Shown here piece by piece: positions 23,746 through 35,075 of a stretch of 64,000 bases of DNA. Every line of letters starts with the position of its first letter. The stretch's first letter is position 1. The stretch is taken from assembly GCF_963855985.1 (NCBI RefSeq), contig NC_087095.1, positions 16,812,001 through 16,876,000 of the forward strand, given 5' to 3'. This DNA comes from Ostrinia nubilalis. Taxonomy: Eukaryota; Arthropoda; Insecta; Lepidoptera; Crambidae. The position numbers were made by a program, and so were the translations under genes. The notes beneath the pieces were generated by a model, which had not been told where the DNA came from, made no database searches, and worked only from the letters and a program-made list of their open reading frames with translations.

Positions 23746-24944
23746 TCCTGAACCCCAAAGTCCCAGGTTAGGAACCGCTGGACGAGACAGTACGCAGAGC
23801 AGTCGCCATTGTTGCCTGGACAACTTGTGGCAGGGATTATGTGGGCAGGGATTAACTAACAATTGTATAGCAAATCAATCAGGGGGAAAATGCCGTTTTC
23901 TGCATCAGATGACTAAGCTTGTTACTTAATTGGAAAATTTAATAGACATATTTTACGCTTTAAAGGTTACCTACCCAATATTTACCAGACAAAAAATTAT
24001 CAGTGTTTTTTCTTTTTAGTATATCCAGTACATAAAGTAGACCGTTAAATGATAATAAATCAATTAAACTATTTCTTGCAACTGACAGCTTTTTGATTAA
24101 TGATGAATTAAGTAATGTCTAAAATCCAGTGTTTAATAGGTATAAATTCTAAAATTTTCCAAAATTACCAATCCATTCACCAAACATTAAGTTGAACAAT
24201 TTTGTTATTACCGAATTACTTATTGTGATCGCCAAAAACCCAAATAGGTACTCGAAGTTGAGTCAGTCAGTTTAGAGTGCCCAAATAAAAAATACACAAA
24301 AGCTGTACAAAAAGAAACATAGTCAAGACAAACAAAGCAAGTTCCACAATCCTTAACCCGCAACACGGCAGCGAACAATACACAAATACCATCCTAGAAC
24401 ATTTCAATCACACAGCACAGCTCACGGACTAGACCGAGCAGGCGCCTGAACAAACACTAAAATGGCACCGTCCCTAATTTATATAACCCGCGCCAGACCC
24501 GATCTCGCTATAAACATGTTTTTTGTTTCGCGTGTCCGCGCACTGTCAAATATATTACAGCCCGCGGCGTTATTTACGACCTCTGTCGTCCGCCCATACG
24601 TTATACTTAGTATCTTTGTTTGGACACAATAAGCAATATTTCTAAAGGCCCCGCCGTCGTTCGCAGCTGTTGATATGGGTTCCCAAATTGACATATTTAA
24701 TTTGATCGCTACGGAGGGCCCGTTTGAACGAGCCGTGTTTGACAGGTTTTAGTGTCGGATTAACATTAACGTTATGGACTTAGCGTTGTCAATAAACATG
24801 AAACAGAATCTCACGGAATGCGAGCATAAAAGTTTGAGACTTGAGATTTCCCCTTTGAACCGTTCTACAAAGCGGCTCGTAAATGCAAGTAGTTTGAGTA
24901 GTTAAACGTGAAAGAAAAGGCGTAATAAGAGTGGCGTCGAACAA
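23746..24944. other. Upstream flank of noc, nothing recognised
   Basis: Repeat-poor DNA directly upstream of the CpG-rich noc leader. It probably contains regulatory sequence, but no element can be assigned. Confidence 0.4.
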
Positions 24945-25399
24945 AAAGCTCGGTGCTGCGCCGAGCTGGGGCAGGTAGACGCGGAGTCACGCTCGCGGCG
25001 GCGGCTCAAAGCGGCCGTCATGGGTGGCGAGCCACCAACACCATCGCACGTCTCAATCCGCACCCGGCCATACCGCCTTTCCTTTTTCCCCTACCGCAAT
25101 GCAGCTATGTGTCGTTTCCGCTTTGTTTTTTATGACCGAGCGCTGCAGCGGAGAGATATAACGCTCCCGCTCTAACAAAGACTTAAGATCTACCCGTCTT
25201 TGTCGCGCGACGCGAGGGGCGCGGGGCAGCGGCTCGCCGGCCGCTGGTGGGGTCCGGTCTCTCACAGTCGTCTCGCCCGCCGCCCTGAACGCACGCGTCG
25301 CTCGCATTCCGCGGAACCGTGTCACAGAGTAGTTGTGTTGCCAGAGCGTTCGTGACTACACCGTGAAGTTTACAAGTGATCGTAAAAGTTTATCTCCAA
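24945..25399 (+). promoter_or_regulatory. CpG-rich promoter/5' UTR region of noc
   Basis: This block is markedly richer in GC and CpG than the surrounding AT-rich desert and ends at the noc start codon, so it probably holds the promoter and 5' UTR. A TATA-like word (GATATAAC) is at about 25156-25162, but no convincing initiator could be fixed 25-30 bases downstream. The transcription start is therefore left unassigned. Confidence 0.5.
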
Positions 25400-26916
25400 A
25401 TGGTGGTGCTTGAAGACGGAGGAATGATGACTACCAATCCTAATCAATACCTTCAGCCTGATTATCTGGCACCTCTTCCGTCCTCTGTAAGTATATTTTA
25501 AATGTTTTTGGGAATTTTAAAAATATTTGAGAAAATTCAAAACATTGACTTTGAAAAAAAAATATTTTAAAATATTTTTAGATACAGGAATCGGAGAAAT
25601 TATTTTGCCTTTTTATTTAAAATACTAATTTAAGTTTTTCTTTGTTACAGTTGGACTCGAAGAAAAGCCCGCTTGCGCTTTTAGCGCAAACATGCAGCCA
25701 GATTGGTGCGGATACCACTCCGACTAAACCCCTGCTGCCCCCGTTGGACAAGAAAAAAGTGACTAGTGTAAATAGTGAAATTATCAGCCGTTCATCTCCA
25801 ACTAACGCGAAACCGGACAAACCCCGTTCCACCCCGGATAACAAACACCTCGCGTTCAAACCTTATGAAGCAAATGTTGTTTCCAAGAAACCTGAGGAAG
25901 CCCGCCCATCCTCAAAGGCCAGCTCAGACAGTTCTGATGATAAGAAATCTGGAAAAAGTACTCCTGGCAGGAAATCAACTCCGCCAACCACAGAAAATGG
26001 AAAGAGCAGTCCTTCAAATGACGCTAAATCCTCACCGGCGGGATCATCCGGTACTAGCCCAATTATCCGCTCCGGTTTAGAAGTTTTGGGTCACGGGAAG
26101 GATCACCTTGGTGCTTTCAAGAACTTACCCGGCCTGCCTGGATTTAACCCCTTGACTGGACTTTGCTGCCCGCCCGGAATGGAGCAACATGGAAACCCGG
26201 CCTTTAGACCTCCTTATGCCGGTGCCCCATTCAGTGCACACCATGCAGCGATGTTGGCTGCTGCCGCTGCATTTCCCGGATCGTCCCCGAACCCTTATCT
26301 CGGCTACGCGCGAGTAAAAACACCGGCCGGCGGCGAAACATTAGTGCCAGTGTGCAAAGACCCCTACTGCACTGGATGCCAATTCTCAGTTAACAACCAC
26401 CACTTGCTAATGAGCAACGGATCGTGTCCCGCCGGCTGCACGCAATGTGAACATCAAAAATACAACTTGGCTATGGCGATGGCGCTCTCCCAGCAGGGGG
26501 CAGCCGCCGCCGCCGCCGGCGGTCTCCCGTACCCCCAGCTAAGTCGGCCGTACGTTTGCAATTGGATCGTTGGCGAGTCCTACTGTGGAAAGAGATTCGG
26601 TAATTCCGAGGAGCTGTTACAGCACCTGAGGAGCCACACGACGGACGGTTCAACACCCGCGACCGTGTCGTCGTCTCAGCCATCATTGCTGAACCCGTTG
26701 AACCCTCTTTTCACAACCGCTGGATTGAGGAGTGCCTACCCGACGGCACCGCTGAGCCCCCTCTCAGCAAGCCGGTACCACCCGTACTCAAAGGCGGGAC
26801 TCCCAGCGAGCCTGGGTGGTTCTCCTTACGGTGCTTTCAACCCCGCACTTGGCCCCTTCTACTCCCCGTACGCGATGTACGGCCAGAGACTGGGCGCAGC
26901 GGCCGTCCACCAATAA
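25400..26916 (+). CDS. noc: NET-family zinc-finger protein Noc (no ocelli), two exons
   Basis: CDS join(25400..25486, 25651..26916), 450 residues, with a phase-0 GT...AG intron of 164 bp. Exon 1 opens MVVLEDGGMM and ends in the NET-family QYLQPDYLAPLPSS segment. Exon 2 opens with the conserved SPLALLAQTCSQIGAD motif (residues 35-50). FKPY at 98-101 is the known Groucho-binding motif of the family. A Ser/Pro/Lys-rich linker follows, then a Cys-rich CKDPYCTGC box (264-272) like the Buttonhead box, a poly-Ala tract, and a single atypical C2H2 finger with wide Cys spacing (C332, C341, H354, H358). The C-terminus ends AMYGQRLGAAAVHQ. These proteins are nuclear co-repressors that pattern head, ocelli, tracheae and legs in flies. 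The ATG at 25400 has an insect-like context (CCAAATGG) and restores the family N-terminus; starting in exon 2 would lose it. The sister gene elB is the alternative; the MVVLE start favours noc. Confidence 0.9.
25487..25650 (+). other. Intron of noc
   Basis: Donor TCT|GTAAGT at 25487 and acceptor TTTGTTACAG|TTG at 25650. The tract before the acceptor is T-rich. The phase-0 junction sits between PSS and LDSKKSP, where the NET-family N-terminal motif would join. Confidence 0.9.
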
Positions 26917-27370
26917 GCCTAAAGTGAAGTGCAAACCTGGACTGATTGGACTGATTCATAATTTAATATCGTGTTGTCCAATTTTCTTCTGTGATATTGA
27001 TAGACTCTAAAACATATTGTGCGGCTTGTCGCGCCATGACAAATTTAGTGATTAGTGCAATCTAAATATAGTATTTATGTAAGTAACTTGCCGATGGAGT
27101 AGCTTCAAAGCGAGTTGTGTCTGAGCAATGTGAGGACTCTGTACAGCCAAATGATTTGTGTAAATAATAATCTCTATGTTTAATATTAAATGAATTATTT
27201 CAAATATAATATCTACATCACAATAACAAGTTCATTTTATTTATTAATACCTGATCAAATGCTGTATTACAACCGCAATTGACACTTTAAGCAATCATAC
27301 TTTATTTGGTGAATTCAATTGCATTTTAAATCAAGAAAGTATCCAGCGAAAGTCAAAATAAAATAAATAC
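26917..27370 (+). other. noc 3' UTR region
   Basis: AT-rich non-coding sequence after the TAA. The first clear AATAAA signals are at 27357-27362 and 27362-27367, giving a 3' UTR of about 450-480 bases if used. The polyadenylation site is inferred only. Confidence 0.4.
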
Positions 27371-29432
27371 CAGTAATAAATACAGAATATGCAACGCATT
27401 ACATAAAGAGCTGGAAATTTAACAAGAACTACCTACAATAAAACATAATTCTGACACCCGTACTGACCATACAAAAAGCAAAACATCAATAATAATTTGC
27501 TAAGTCAACCGACACGAAATTAGAAATCAAATACAGTAAATAAATTTATCAACGTCAGTCGACTGCCGTTTTCCTCTCGCAAAGCTGTAATAAACCGGCA
27601 GGATGATTGATTAATGTACCTCTAACACACATTAGAGCCGTCAATCAACGAGAGCCTAAGCAGCGTGATAACTCGACGCGAGCCACCCACACCGAGCGCC
27701 AACAAAATTTATTTCATTGAAAATCACAAAGAGTAAAAAAGGTAAGAGTACACGAGACGCCCAAACTCATTAATAACAAAGCCGTGGGCTGTCAGCCTTG
27801 TTAATGTCAAGCTTTTTTAATAAATGCTATTTTGATTAGGCTCACGTCATGTCGAAAATTCAACTGTCAAAAGAGTAATCGGTCGCGCCCGGCAGGTGAT
27901 AAAGTAATCGAAAACAGATGCCGGGATACGTGTTAATAAAATGGGATATTGTGAAAAATTGCTTGTGTTTTAAATTTTTACTCTGTTTGTTATAACTTAT
28001 AACACGTTTCGTTCATGAATAATTCAGTTTTAGTTAATGAGATATTAATAGTACAACGCTGCCATCTACTTTCTTACGCGTTAATCGATTTCGTTTTTAT
28101 TGCCACAGAATTTATATTGATACATTTTTTATATTAATATACTAATGCGCATCTCGTGAATAAAGATGAGCTTAAATCGTTTTGTTGGTTCTTAAATCAC
28201 AGTTTCTATGTGTCATTATGTTGTAAATGGCAGATAAATAAAACAGCTGATATACTTAATTGTGACAGAAACGGCATTCAATTAAGAATTTGTTTGCATA
28301 AAAATTAATCACGGAAACGTTAAAATTAAATTCCTTTGAAAAACATTCCTTAATGAGTTCATTGTACTACATACCAAATTAAGTATAATTACTTAATAAA
28401 TTCTTACTGACAATATTTTATCTAGGTTATACAAACAAAAGAGAATTGTATTTCGTTAACGGGCGTTGCGAGACCTGCAATTAATTTTGATGCTATTACT
28501 CATACAGTTTCTTTTTAACAATATTTATTTAGCCAATAACAATTGCATAAGTAACTATTAATTAGAGCTGTAATTTGTTACGTGTTTTATTGACTTGACA
28601 CCCGGTGTCAATCATTACTGATTTATGTGTCATTCAATCTCGTACTATTTTGCTTGACACGTCGTTTTGATAATAAAGCAGTTCATTAAGATATTGCGGC
28701 TCGACTTTGACATAGTTTTATTACATTGTGGTCACAATAAGTTACAATGTCAGCGTCGAAACAGGACTGGTAACGCCATCTGTTGGCGTTCTTTGGAACT
28801 AATGTTACGAGTTGCTGGTGATAGTTAAAATAAGTTTAAGCGAAAAAAATACTTAAATGGTTAATAAAATAAGCACGTTATGTAAGAAGGAAAGGGCAAA
28901 ATTTATTTTATTTACCAATAATTTCGTAACAAACAGTAGTTTAAAAAGTTATATTACTTGCTACGATAAGTAATTCATCATACTTAATTATAAAAAAAGT
29001 TTTGGCTTTCATCACCCTGATATTGAAGAAATGAATATTGAGCAACTTAAAATATTATGATTCTGGTATTATTCTATCATATTATAAGAAGGAAAAAACT
29101 TATCTACTTAACATTAACATAGCTATTAATAAAATTTATGCTCAAACACCTTTCACCTTATCGTATATTATTTTAATTAGGCAATAAAAGTTATTAAACA
29201 ACGTTGAAACAATCCTAATTACTTATGTATTGATGTAATTAAGCGTAATTAACTTTAAAGTATTATTGCTTTTTATCTTCATTTAACTACTTGGATTTTA
29301 ACAGTTAAATATCGCTATTAAATATATAATTTAGTGTAATGCTTTATTGAGCTTCTGTGTCAGCCGCCAATTCCTAGTTTCTTACGAAAAGGTTATTAAA
29401 ATAATTACCATCTTCAAAATATAACGGCTCCT
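27371..29432. other. Gene-free stretch downstream of noc
   Basis: No transposon, RNA or coding signature recognised. AT-rich with long unique segments; a plausible location for distal noc regulatory DNA. Confidence 0.4.
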
Positions 29433-29653
29433 ACCTTTCACCCGAAAAGTTCTCGAGTGGCGACCACGAGCCGGAAGACGTAGTGTGGAGGGTCAGGCCT
29501 CCCACTAGGTGGACCGACGATCTGGTGAAGGTCGCGGGAGGTGCCTGGATGCGGGCGGTGCATGACCGGTCTTTGTGGAAAACCTTAGGGAAGCCTTTGC
29601 CCAGCAGTGGACGTCTTTCGGCTGAAACGAACGAGCGAACGAACCTTTCACCC
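29433..29653 (+). mobile_element. RTE-type LINE 3' fragment with 11-bp target duplication
   Basis: The insert 29444-29642 is flanked by ACCTTTCACCC at 29433-29443 and 29643-29653. It keeps the PPTRWTDDLVKVAGGAWMRA region in frame but a base lost near 29590 shifts the end. The tail is a degenerate (CGAA)n run (GAAACGAACGAGCGAACGA). Confidence 0.85.
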
Positions 29654-29712
29654 AGAGCCGCCTACGATGGTTCGGTCACGTTAGGAGACGCTCCGAAGGT
29701 CATGTCGTAAAA

Positions 29713-29879
29713 GAGGCCTTCATCATCATCATCATCATCATCATCATCTCAGCCATAGGACGTCCACTGCTGAACATAGGCCTCCCCCAACGCTTTCCAT
29801 GTTACCCGGTTGGTAGCGGCCTTTCCTGCTACCTTTATGATGTCGTCGGTCCACCTTGTGGGTGGACAAACGAGGCCTT
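29713..29879 (-). mobile_element. RTE-type LINE 3' fragment with CAT-repeat tail
   Basis: The insert 29721-29871 is flanked by GAGGCCTT at 29713-29720 and 29872-29879. On the minus strand it ends TATGGCTGAG followed by nine ATG/GAT units (29721-29748), an unusually long tail for this family. Confidence 0.8.
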
Positions 29880-30131
29880 AGCACTGCCAAATAATAGGAA
29901 AGATAGATGACTCCCACTGGCCATTTGGTGGTCCACTGTGGCCAAGGACTTAGAGCTTGCCCAAACAAATGTTTTGACAACCCAGGACAGAATGTCCTGG
30001 TGCTGCAGAACCAGGAGAGCCGACCCCAAATAATGGGAAATGGCTGGGACAAAGAATGGCTTAGTACCTTCATTTATTGACCACGGTGGTGTATGTATGA
30101 GTGAAGACTGGATCCAGAATAATATTTAATC

Positions 30132-30222
30132 TAATCAGGGATCCGGGCAACATGGAAAGCATTGCTGGAGGCCTATGTTCCGCAGTGGACGTCCTATGGC
30201 TGAGATGATGATAATCAGGGAT
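30132..30222 (+). mobile_element. Very short RTE LINE tip with 11-bp target duplication
   Basis: Only 69 bp (30143-30211) of the repeat 3' end, flanked by TAATCAGGGAT at 30132-30142 and 30212-30222. It ends GGCTGAGATGATGA. It shows that even ~70-nt reverse transcripts were integrated. Confidence 0.8.
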
Positions 30223-31399
30223 TTGGATTTTTTTATCTGGTTGTCCTGAGTTAATTCCAGAGCCATCAATGTTTTGGCTGTGCCGTGACATTGGAAGCTT
30301 GAATGAATATGATTGTTCAAGAACGTGATAACGTAACTATGTATTTGTATGGATTATCAAATCAGTCAAATGTCAATTTAAAGTGTAACATCAAGCCAGG
30401 GTTGTGACTTCAGTTGTTGACAACCAAAGTGATGAAAGAAGATTCTTATTTTCACGTACACTTCTTTGACGTATTCGTGGAATACTGATAAGTAACATTA
30501 GTTTCTCGAAACAAAGATTTTATTTTTATTTTTCCTTAAACAGTTAACAAAACTTTGCGATTAAAAAGTTTGTGTTTCCCAAGATAAACATAGAGTACCT
30601 CTTAGTATCTACTTTCATGTTAACTAGTTTTTTAATAACATTATTGTTGGATTTTTTATCTAAAATAATGTCGTCAGGCAGTTGGCTTGTTGTACAATCG
30701 TTCGGGATTTTACTTTTTAGCGTATTTCATCACAGAGTTTTCATACAAGTGATATTTAATAGTGTAATTTGGTGAATTAAGTAATTACTTAACTTTCACA
30801 GGCATACGACATCTCGGCGGCCATACATTTGTTGCGCCATTCACACCTGCCGGCGTAATTATACCCCGCAGCAGTAGGTAGGTTAAATGTCAACTTTCCA
30901 ATAAAAACACGAATTTTAATTTATCCGCCTTAAACGATGTTTTTACACGTTCAAAGTGATTAATCGACGCATTAAAAGTTTAAAGGGGACGCATAAATCG
31001 TAAGATATTAATTGAGATAATAATGTAAAGTTTATTTACGCGACGCGCCCGCCTCGAGACACCCAGTCTCTATACAAATGATATCTCAGAAGGAGATTAT
31101 ATTTGACAGATGGTTTCTGAAGATTGATGCCACGGCGAGATGTAATCCGTGCGGCGAAATAACCAATTACGATTAGCATAAACATAAGGTGAAGTAAATT
31201 AACATATTATCAAGGAATGAATTATGCATGCGGGGTATTATAGGCCCGCACCAAATTAGAGGGTTACCCTTCGCGATGTATTGTTGACGGAATCGCTGTG
31301 TAGTTATTCAAATGTGCCTGGGTTATTTTCACGCTGATGCAAACAGTTTAGGCCACTTTCGTCGCGTTTTTCGAACTAACCCTCAAATGGAGTGTGAAG
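30223..31399. other. Gene-free stretch, nothing recognised
   Basis: The last ~350 bp (31020-31390) is repeat-free and more GC-balanced than average, which could indicate regulatory DNA. No gene is supported. Confidence 0.4.
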
Positions 31400-31400
31400 G

Positions 31401-31680
31401 TTTTTTTTTTTTTTTTTTTTTTATGTGATAGGAGGCAAACGAGCAAACGGATCACCTGATGGTAAGTGATTACCGTCGCCCATAGACACCCGCAGACCCA
31501 GGGGCGTTACAGGTGCGTTGCCGGCCTTTAAGGTAAAGATACGCTCTCCTCTTGAAAGCTTGCAGGTCGTATCCGTCCGGAAACACCGCAGACGACAGTC
31601 CATTCCACAGTTTGGTTGTACGGGGCAGAAAGTTTCTAGAGAAACGTACTGTTGTGGACTGCCAACCATCTAAGGTCTAT
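31401..31680 (-). mobile_element. 5'-truncated LINE with poly(A) tail
   Basis: The minus strand encodes the C-terminus of a CR1/Jockey/R1-type ORF2: FSRNFLPRTTKLWNGLSS, then VFPDGYDLQAFKRRAYLYLK, then GRQRTCNAPG, ending GVYGRR and TAA (31472-31470). A ~45-nt 3' UTR and a 22-nt poly(A) tail (31422-31401) follow. No ATG exists, so the frame is a dead fragment. The uninterrupted tail suggests a fairly recent insertion. No clear target duplication was found. Confidence 0.85.
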
Positions 31681-33508
31681 TGTGCCCGGGCAAATTTTAC
31701 AATGCGTAACGATTGAATGAGCGATATAGATCTTGCGATTAAATCACCGTACCGGTATTATAGTGAACTTTAACGATAACATTTGTTATGTCATCTGTGA
31801 CAATATGGGTGCGGTCTTTTATAATCTATTCAGGACTATGTGATCCTGGGAGAATTGCTTTTTGTGACTTGTCATTCGAGTCGAAATTAGATTTCTTTTC
31901 AAGTGTATCTGGAGATAAATAGGCACAATGTCATTTTGTTCACGGATTTAAAAGTTTCTTTCAATTTAATTCTTTATCGAATGCAAGTTTACCATAAACT
32001 CTTTTTAGAGCGGGATTTAATTTTCCGGTTCAAGAAATAGGATGTTACAGATATTTTACATTGCTAAGATGTTTAATTTATACAAACGAATGCAATGCTT
32101 GTTAAAAATCGATTTTATACCATTGCTTTTTGACTTGTGTTACTTTTTGTTTCTCATTAGTCGAAAATAAAAACTACTTCGTGTTATAAACGAAGCAGGT
32201 GCTAATTATTGTACAAGTTCGCAGTCAAACAAGTCATAAAAAGGTGTGGCAGTTGATAGTTGTTTTTGTGGGTTTATGGTTATATTTTTTTAAAGAAAAA
32301 AATATTAACAGAATTTTATTTCTGTATAATTTAAGAAAATCTTATGGCAAGAGGTAACACACAGGTAGTAAGTAGGAACATCATAGAAAATAACATTATG
32401 TAGGTATATTTATATTTTTTATCTTCACTTGTAGATTTTCCTACCACCTACAAACAGTTAAGTTAATTTAAAACTTCTTAATACTTGTATAATAAGGACA
32501 TCCATAAAATCACCTAATGCACTTAATGAGACAAGCATTATCTTTTGGAGTCATCTTAACACAATTCAAGTGATAAAAACTACTAAAATGTAGACTAACA
32601 TGCAGTAAAACTGGTATACAAAATGAAAAAGTAAATAAGCAGAATGTAGATAGGCTAATTCACACCACATTACATTTAGTAATGTAGATAGTAAAGACAA
32701 TTATAATAAAATAAACACCCTATAACAATATTTTATCCTAGGTAGTAACAAATAAACCATCAAACAGCAACAATACAGCTCAATCAATACGTCGTGGGAT
32801 CCATCGCAAGTGCATTGTAATTGCATAATTTATTAGCCAGATAAACAAACGGCGCGCCGACAGATGGTCAAAGCTCGTAAAGCAAATACACTCGGCATCA
32901 AATAAATCGCACCTCCCGCAACAAGCACTTCTCAAACGTGTGCATCCCCACTTCCCACCAACATTGGTTCTATTTGAAAGCTTAGTTCTAAGCTTCATTT
33001 CATTAAAGGAAAGGTTTTTACCCCAAAAATGTGTTTTTAGAAGGATCCAGAGTCACTTGATCAAAAAATTGGTAGTTACGCTTGAGCCAAATTTTATGGC
33101 TATAAAACTGTTAAGTTGGGATTAATTGCTATCCATCTGTTAAAAAGGACACGTAAGATCATTATTTGGTTTTATAACCACAAAAATTGGTCTACTTGGT
33201 CCCATAGGTGAGCCCCAAGTGAGGCCTTTTTTCAAGTCACATTTATGGTACCTGTTAATTGTTTATAAAAAAATTAAACGTGTTTTTCTTTAAGTTTATT
33301 TATTGGGCTTTCAAATAACACCAATATTGTTGAGGCACCATGATTGTGTCAAAAGAAAATCTTTAAAGTTCGCGTCGCGGAAGGTGCGGTTTATTTGATG
33401 TTGAGTATAGATCGGTGCGTATTTTTGAGCTGATAGAGTTATAAGGAGATAGCATTAACCTATGTGATACTATTGAAACAATGACTTACCAAAAATACAT
33501 ACAGTCGA
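31681..33508. other. Gene-free stretch, nothing recognised
   Basis: AT-rich sequence. 33000-33500 resembles transposon-derived DNA but only the right end (next entry) is identifiable. Confidence 0.35.
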
Positions 33509-33541
33509 ACATATAACCTCCTCCTTTTTTGAAGTCGGTTA
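33509..33541. mobile_element. Lone end of the AACCGACTTCAAA element
   Basis: CCTCCTCCTTTTTTGAAGTCGG then TT matches the right end of the elements at 5772-6319 and 41864-42272. The left end is not nearby or has decayed. Confidence 0.6.
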
Positions 33542-33615
33542 AAAATAAAGAAACGACCCACAAGCCGAAATGGACGGCTTGACGTTTCGGATGCTATACT
33601 GCAGCTGCAGTTTCT

Positions 33616-33652
33616 CAATTTTAGGCCTCATGTTCAGCAGTGGACGTCCTGT
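33616..33652 (+). mobile_element. RTE LINE tip, very short
   Basis: A ~35-bp match to the family end (AGGCCTCATGTTCAGCAGTGG then ACGTCCTGT). Confidence 0.45.
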
Positions 33653-34773
33653 AGGATATATTAAAACATTATTATCATACCTACTTACATACAGTTTCCT
33701 GTGCGAAACAAACCGTTCCAAACCCCTCATTTATCGATATTACAATCGACTTTTATAATGATTGTCACATATCGCAGTTCCTTTGATCCGATAGACAGTA
33801 GATCATTATCGGTGGATCACAAAGGTGACACTTAATGACCGCCATGCGACAGTTGATAAAGGAATAAGGCCGATTGTAATTAAGACCCAAGTTTTGAGAG
33901 ACAAGCGACTGATCACAATTGACAAGCACGACTCATTAGTAAAAAAAATATTCACTTCAGCTCTTCGGTAGCCGTAGTAGAAACTGTATGACAGCTGCCT
34001 GCGCCTTCCTCCCCTGGTTCTAGTTGTGGTTTAAGTGTGGGAAGTTAAGCATGAGTTTCTAATAAAGTCTGACACCAAGACTTTTAGTGCTTTTACTCTA
34101 CTAATACTATTCTTTTCGAATTGAAAGTAACAGTCTTATAAAAAGGAGTAAGTAAAAAATTCTTGCGCTGCTTTTTTCAGCACTACTTACCTTTTTGTTT
34201 TGAATCCTGCCAAGGTTAAATTATAGTACTCAATTGCTGGACAACTTTTAACTGAATAATTATGTTTGGCATATTGACAGTTTCACTATGGAAAATAAAC
34301 CAAAATGAAACATTTATTCTTCAGTTAAAAGATATCCGATAACCCTTATAATAGATAGAGATAAAGAGTAAAATCACTTTATATTGTAACATTCAAAAAC
34401 GCTCTATCCTATCGTTTGCGCCTCTACAACCCTCGATCTGTATAAAACAACAATTTAATTGTCACTGTCACCAACCCTTGACATATGTCCTGAGGTCTGG
34501 CTAAAGCTATTAAACGACAGCAAATTGTTTTAATTAACAATCGTCGGAATAAACGTTTTGATTACAATGCATGTTTTAAAGACATTGAAACATTTTGAAA
34601 GAACTTTTAATTTGAGTATTTTGGTTTCTTTTGTGTAAATTGAATAATAGGTACTTCTTACTTGTTTGTTCTGTAGTACTTAAATGAAAGTAAGGACAAA
34701 ATAATAGCATTGCTAAAATGAATAGAATCTGTTTTGAATGTTCCATTTTCTCCAACAGTCGAGGAGGATCACC
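33653..34773. other. Gene-free stretch, nothing recognised
   Basis: AT-rich sequence, no supported feature. Confidence 0.4.
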
Positions 34774-35075
34774 TCACCATCATGATGACCATCATTTCAG
34801 CCACAAAACGTCTACTGCTGAAAAAAGGCCTCCCTCAATTATTTTCATAATGACCGGGTGGTAGCAGCCTGCATCCAGCGCCTTCCTGGGGTCGGCGGTC
34901 CACCTTGAGGGTGGACGTCCTACGCAGCGCTTTCTGGTACGTGGCCTCTACTCCAGAAACTTGCTGCCCCATTCGGCCGTCAGTTCTGCGTACTATGTGC
35001 CCTGCCCATTGCTGCCATTGAGGAACGACCTTCGAATTCAGCAGTCCGAAACTGGTGCATTGTTGTCGCCTCAAA
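34774..35075 (-). mobile_element. RTE-type LINE 3' fragment, ~300 bp, degraded
   Basis: On the minus strand the family protein is traceable (WAGHIVRRTDGRMGQQV, then GVEATYQKALRR) but the frame is shifted and the downstream WTDD-like region is out of phase. The 3' end is GGCTGAAATGATGGTCATCA. No target duplication found. Confidence 0.65.

Noticed and set aside
25053..26686. Other open frames over noc (25053-25325 -, 25617-25859 -, 25775-26080 +, 26471-26686 -, 26816-27010 +)
   Set aside because: They are shadows of the noc coding sequence or of its GC-rich leader. None has its own domain or splice support.
29719..29748. CAT/ATG array as a possible CRISPR or regulatory repeat
   Set aside because: It is the tail of a LINE fragment within a target duplication; there is no spacer structure.
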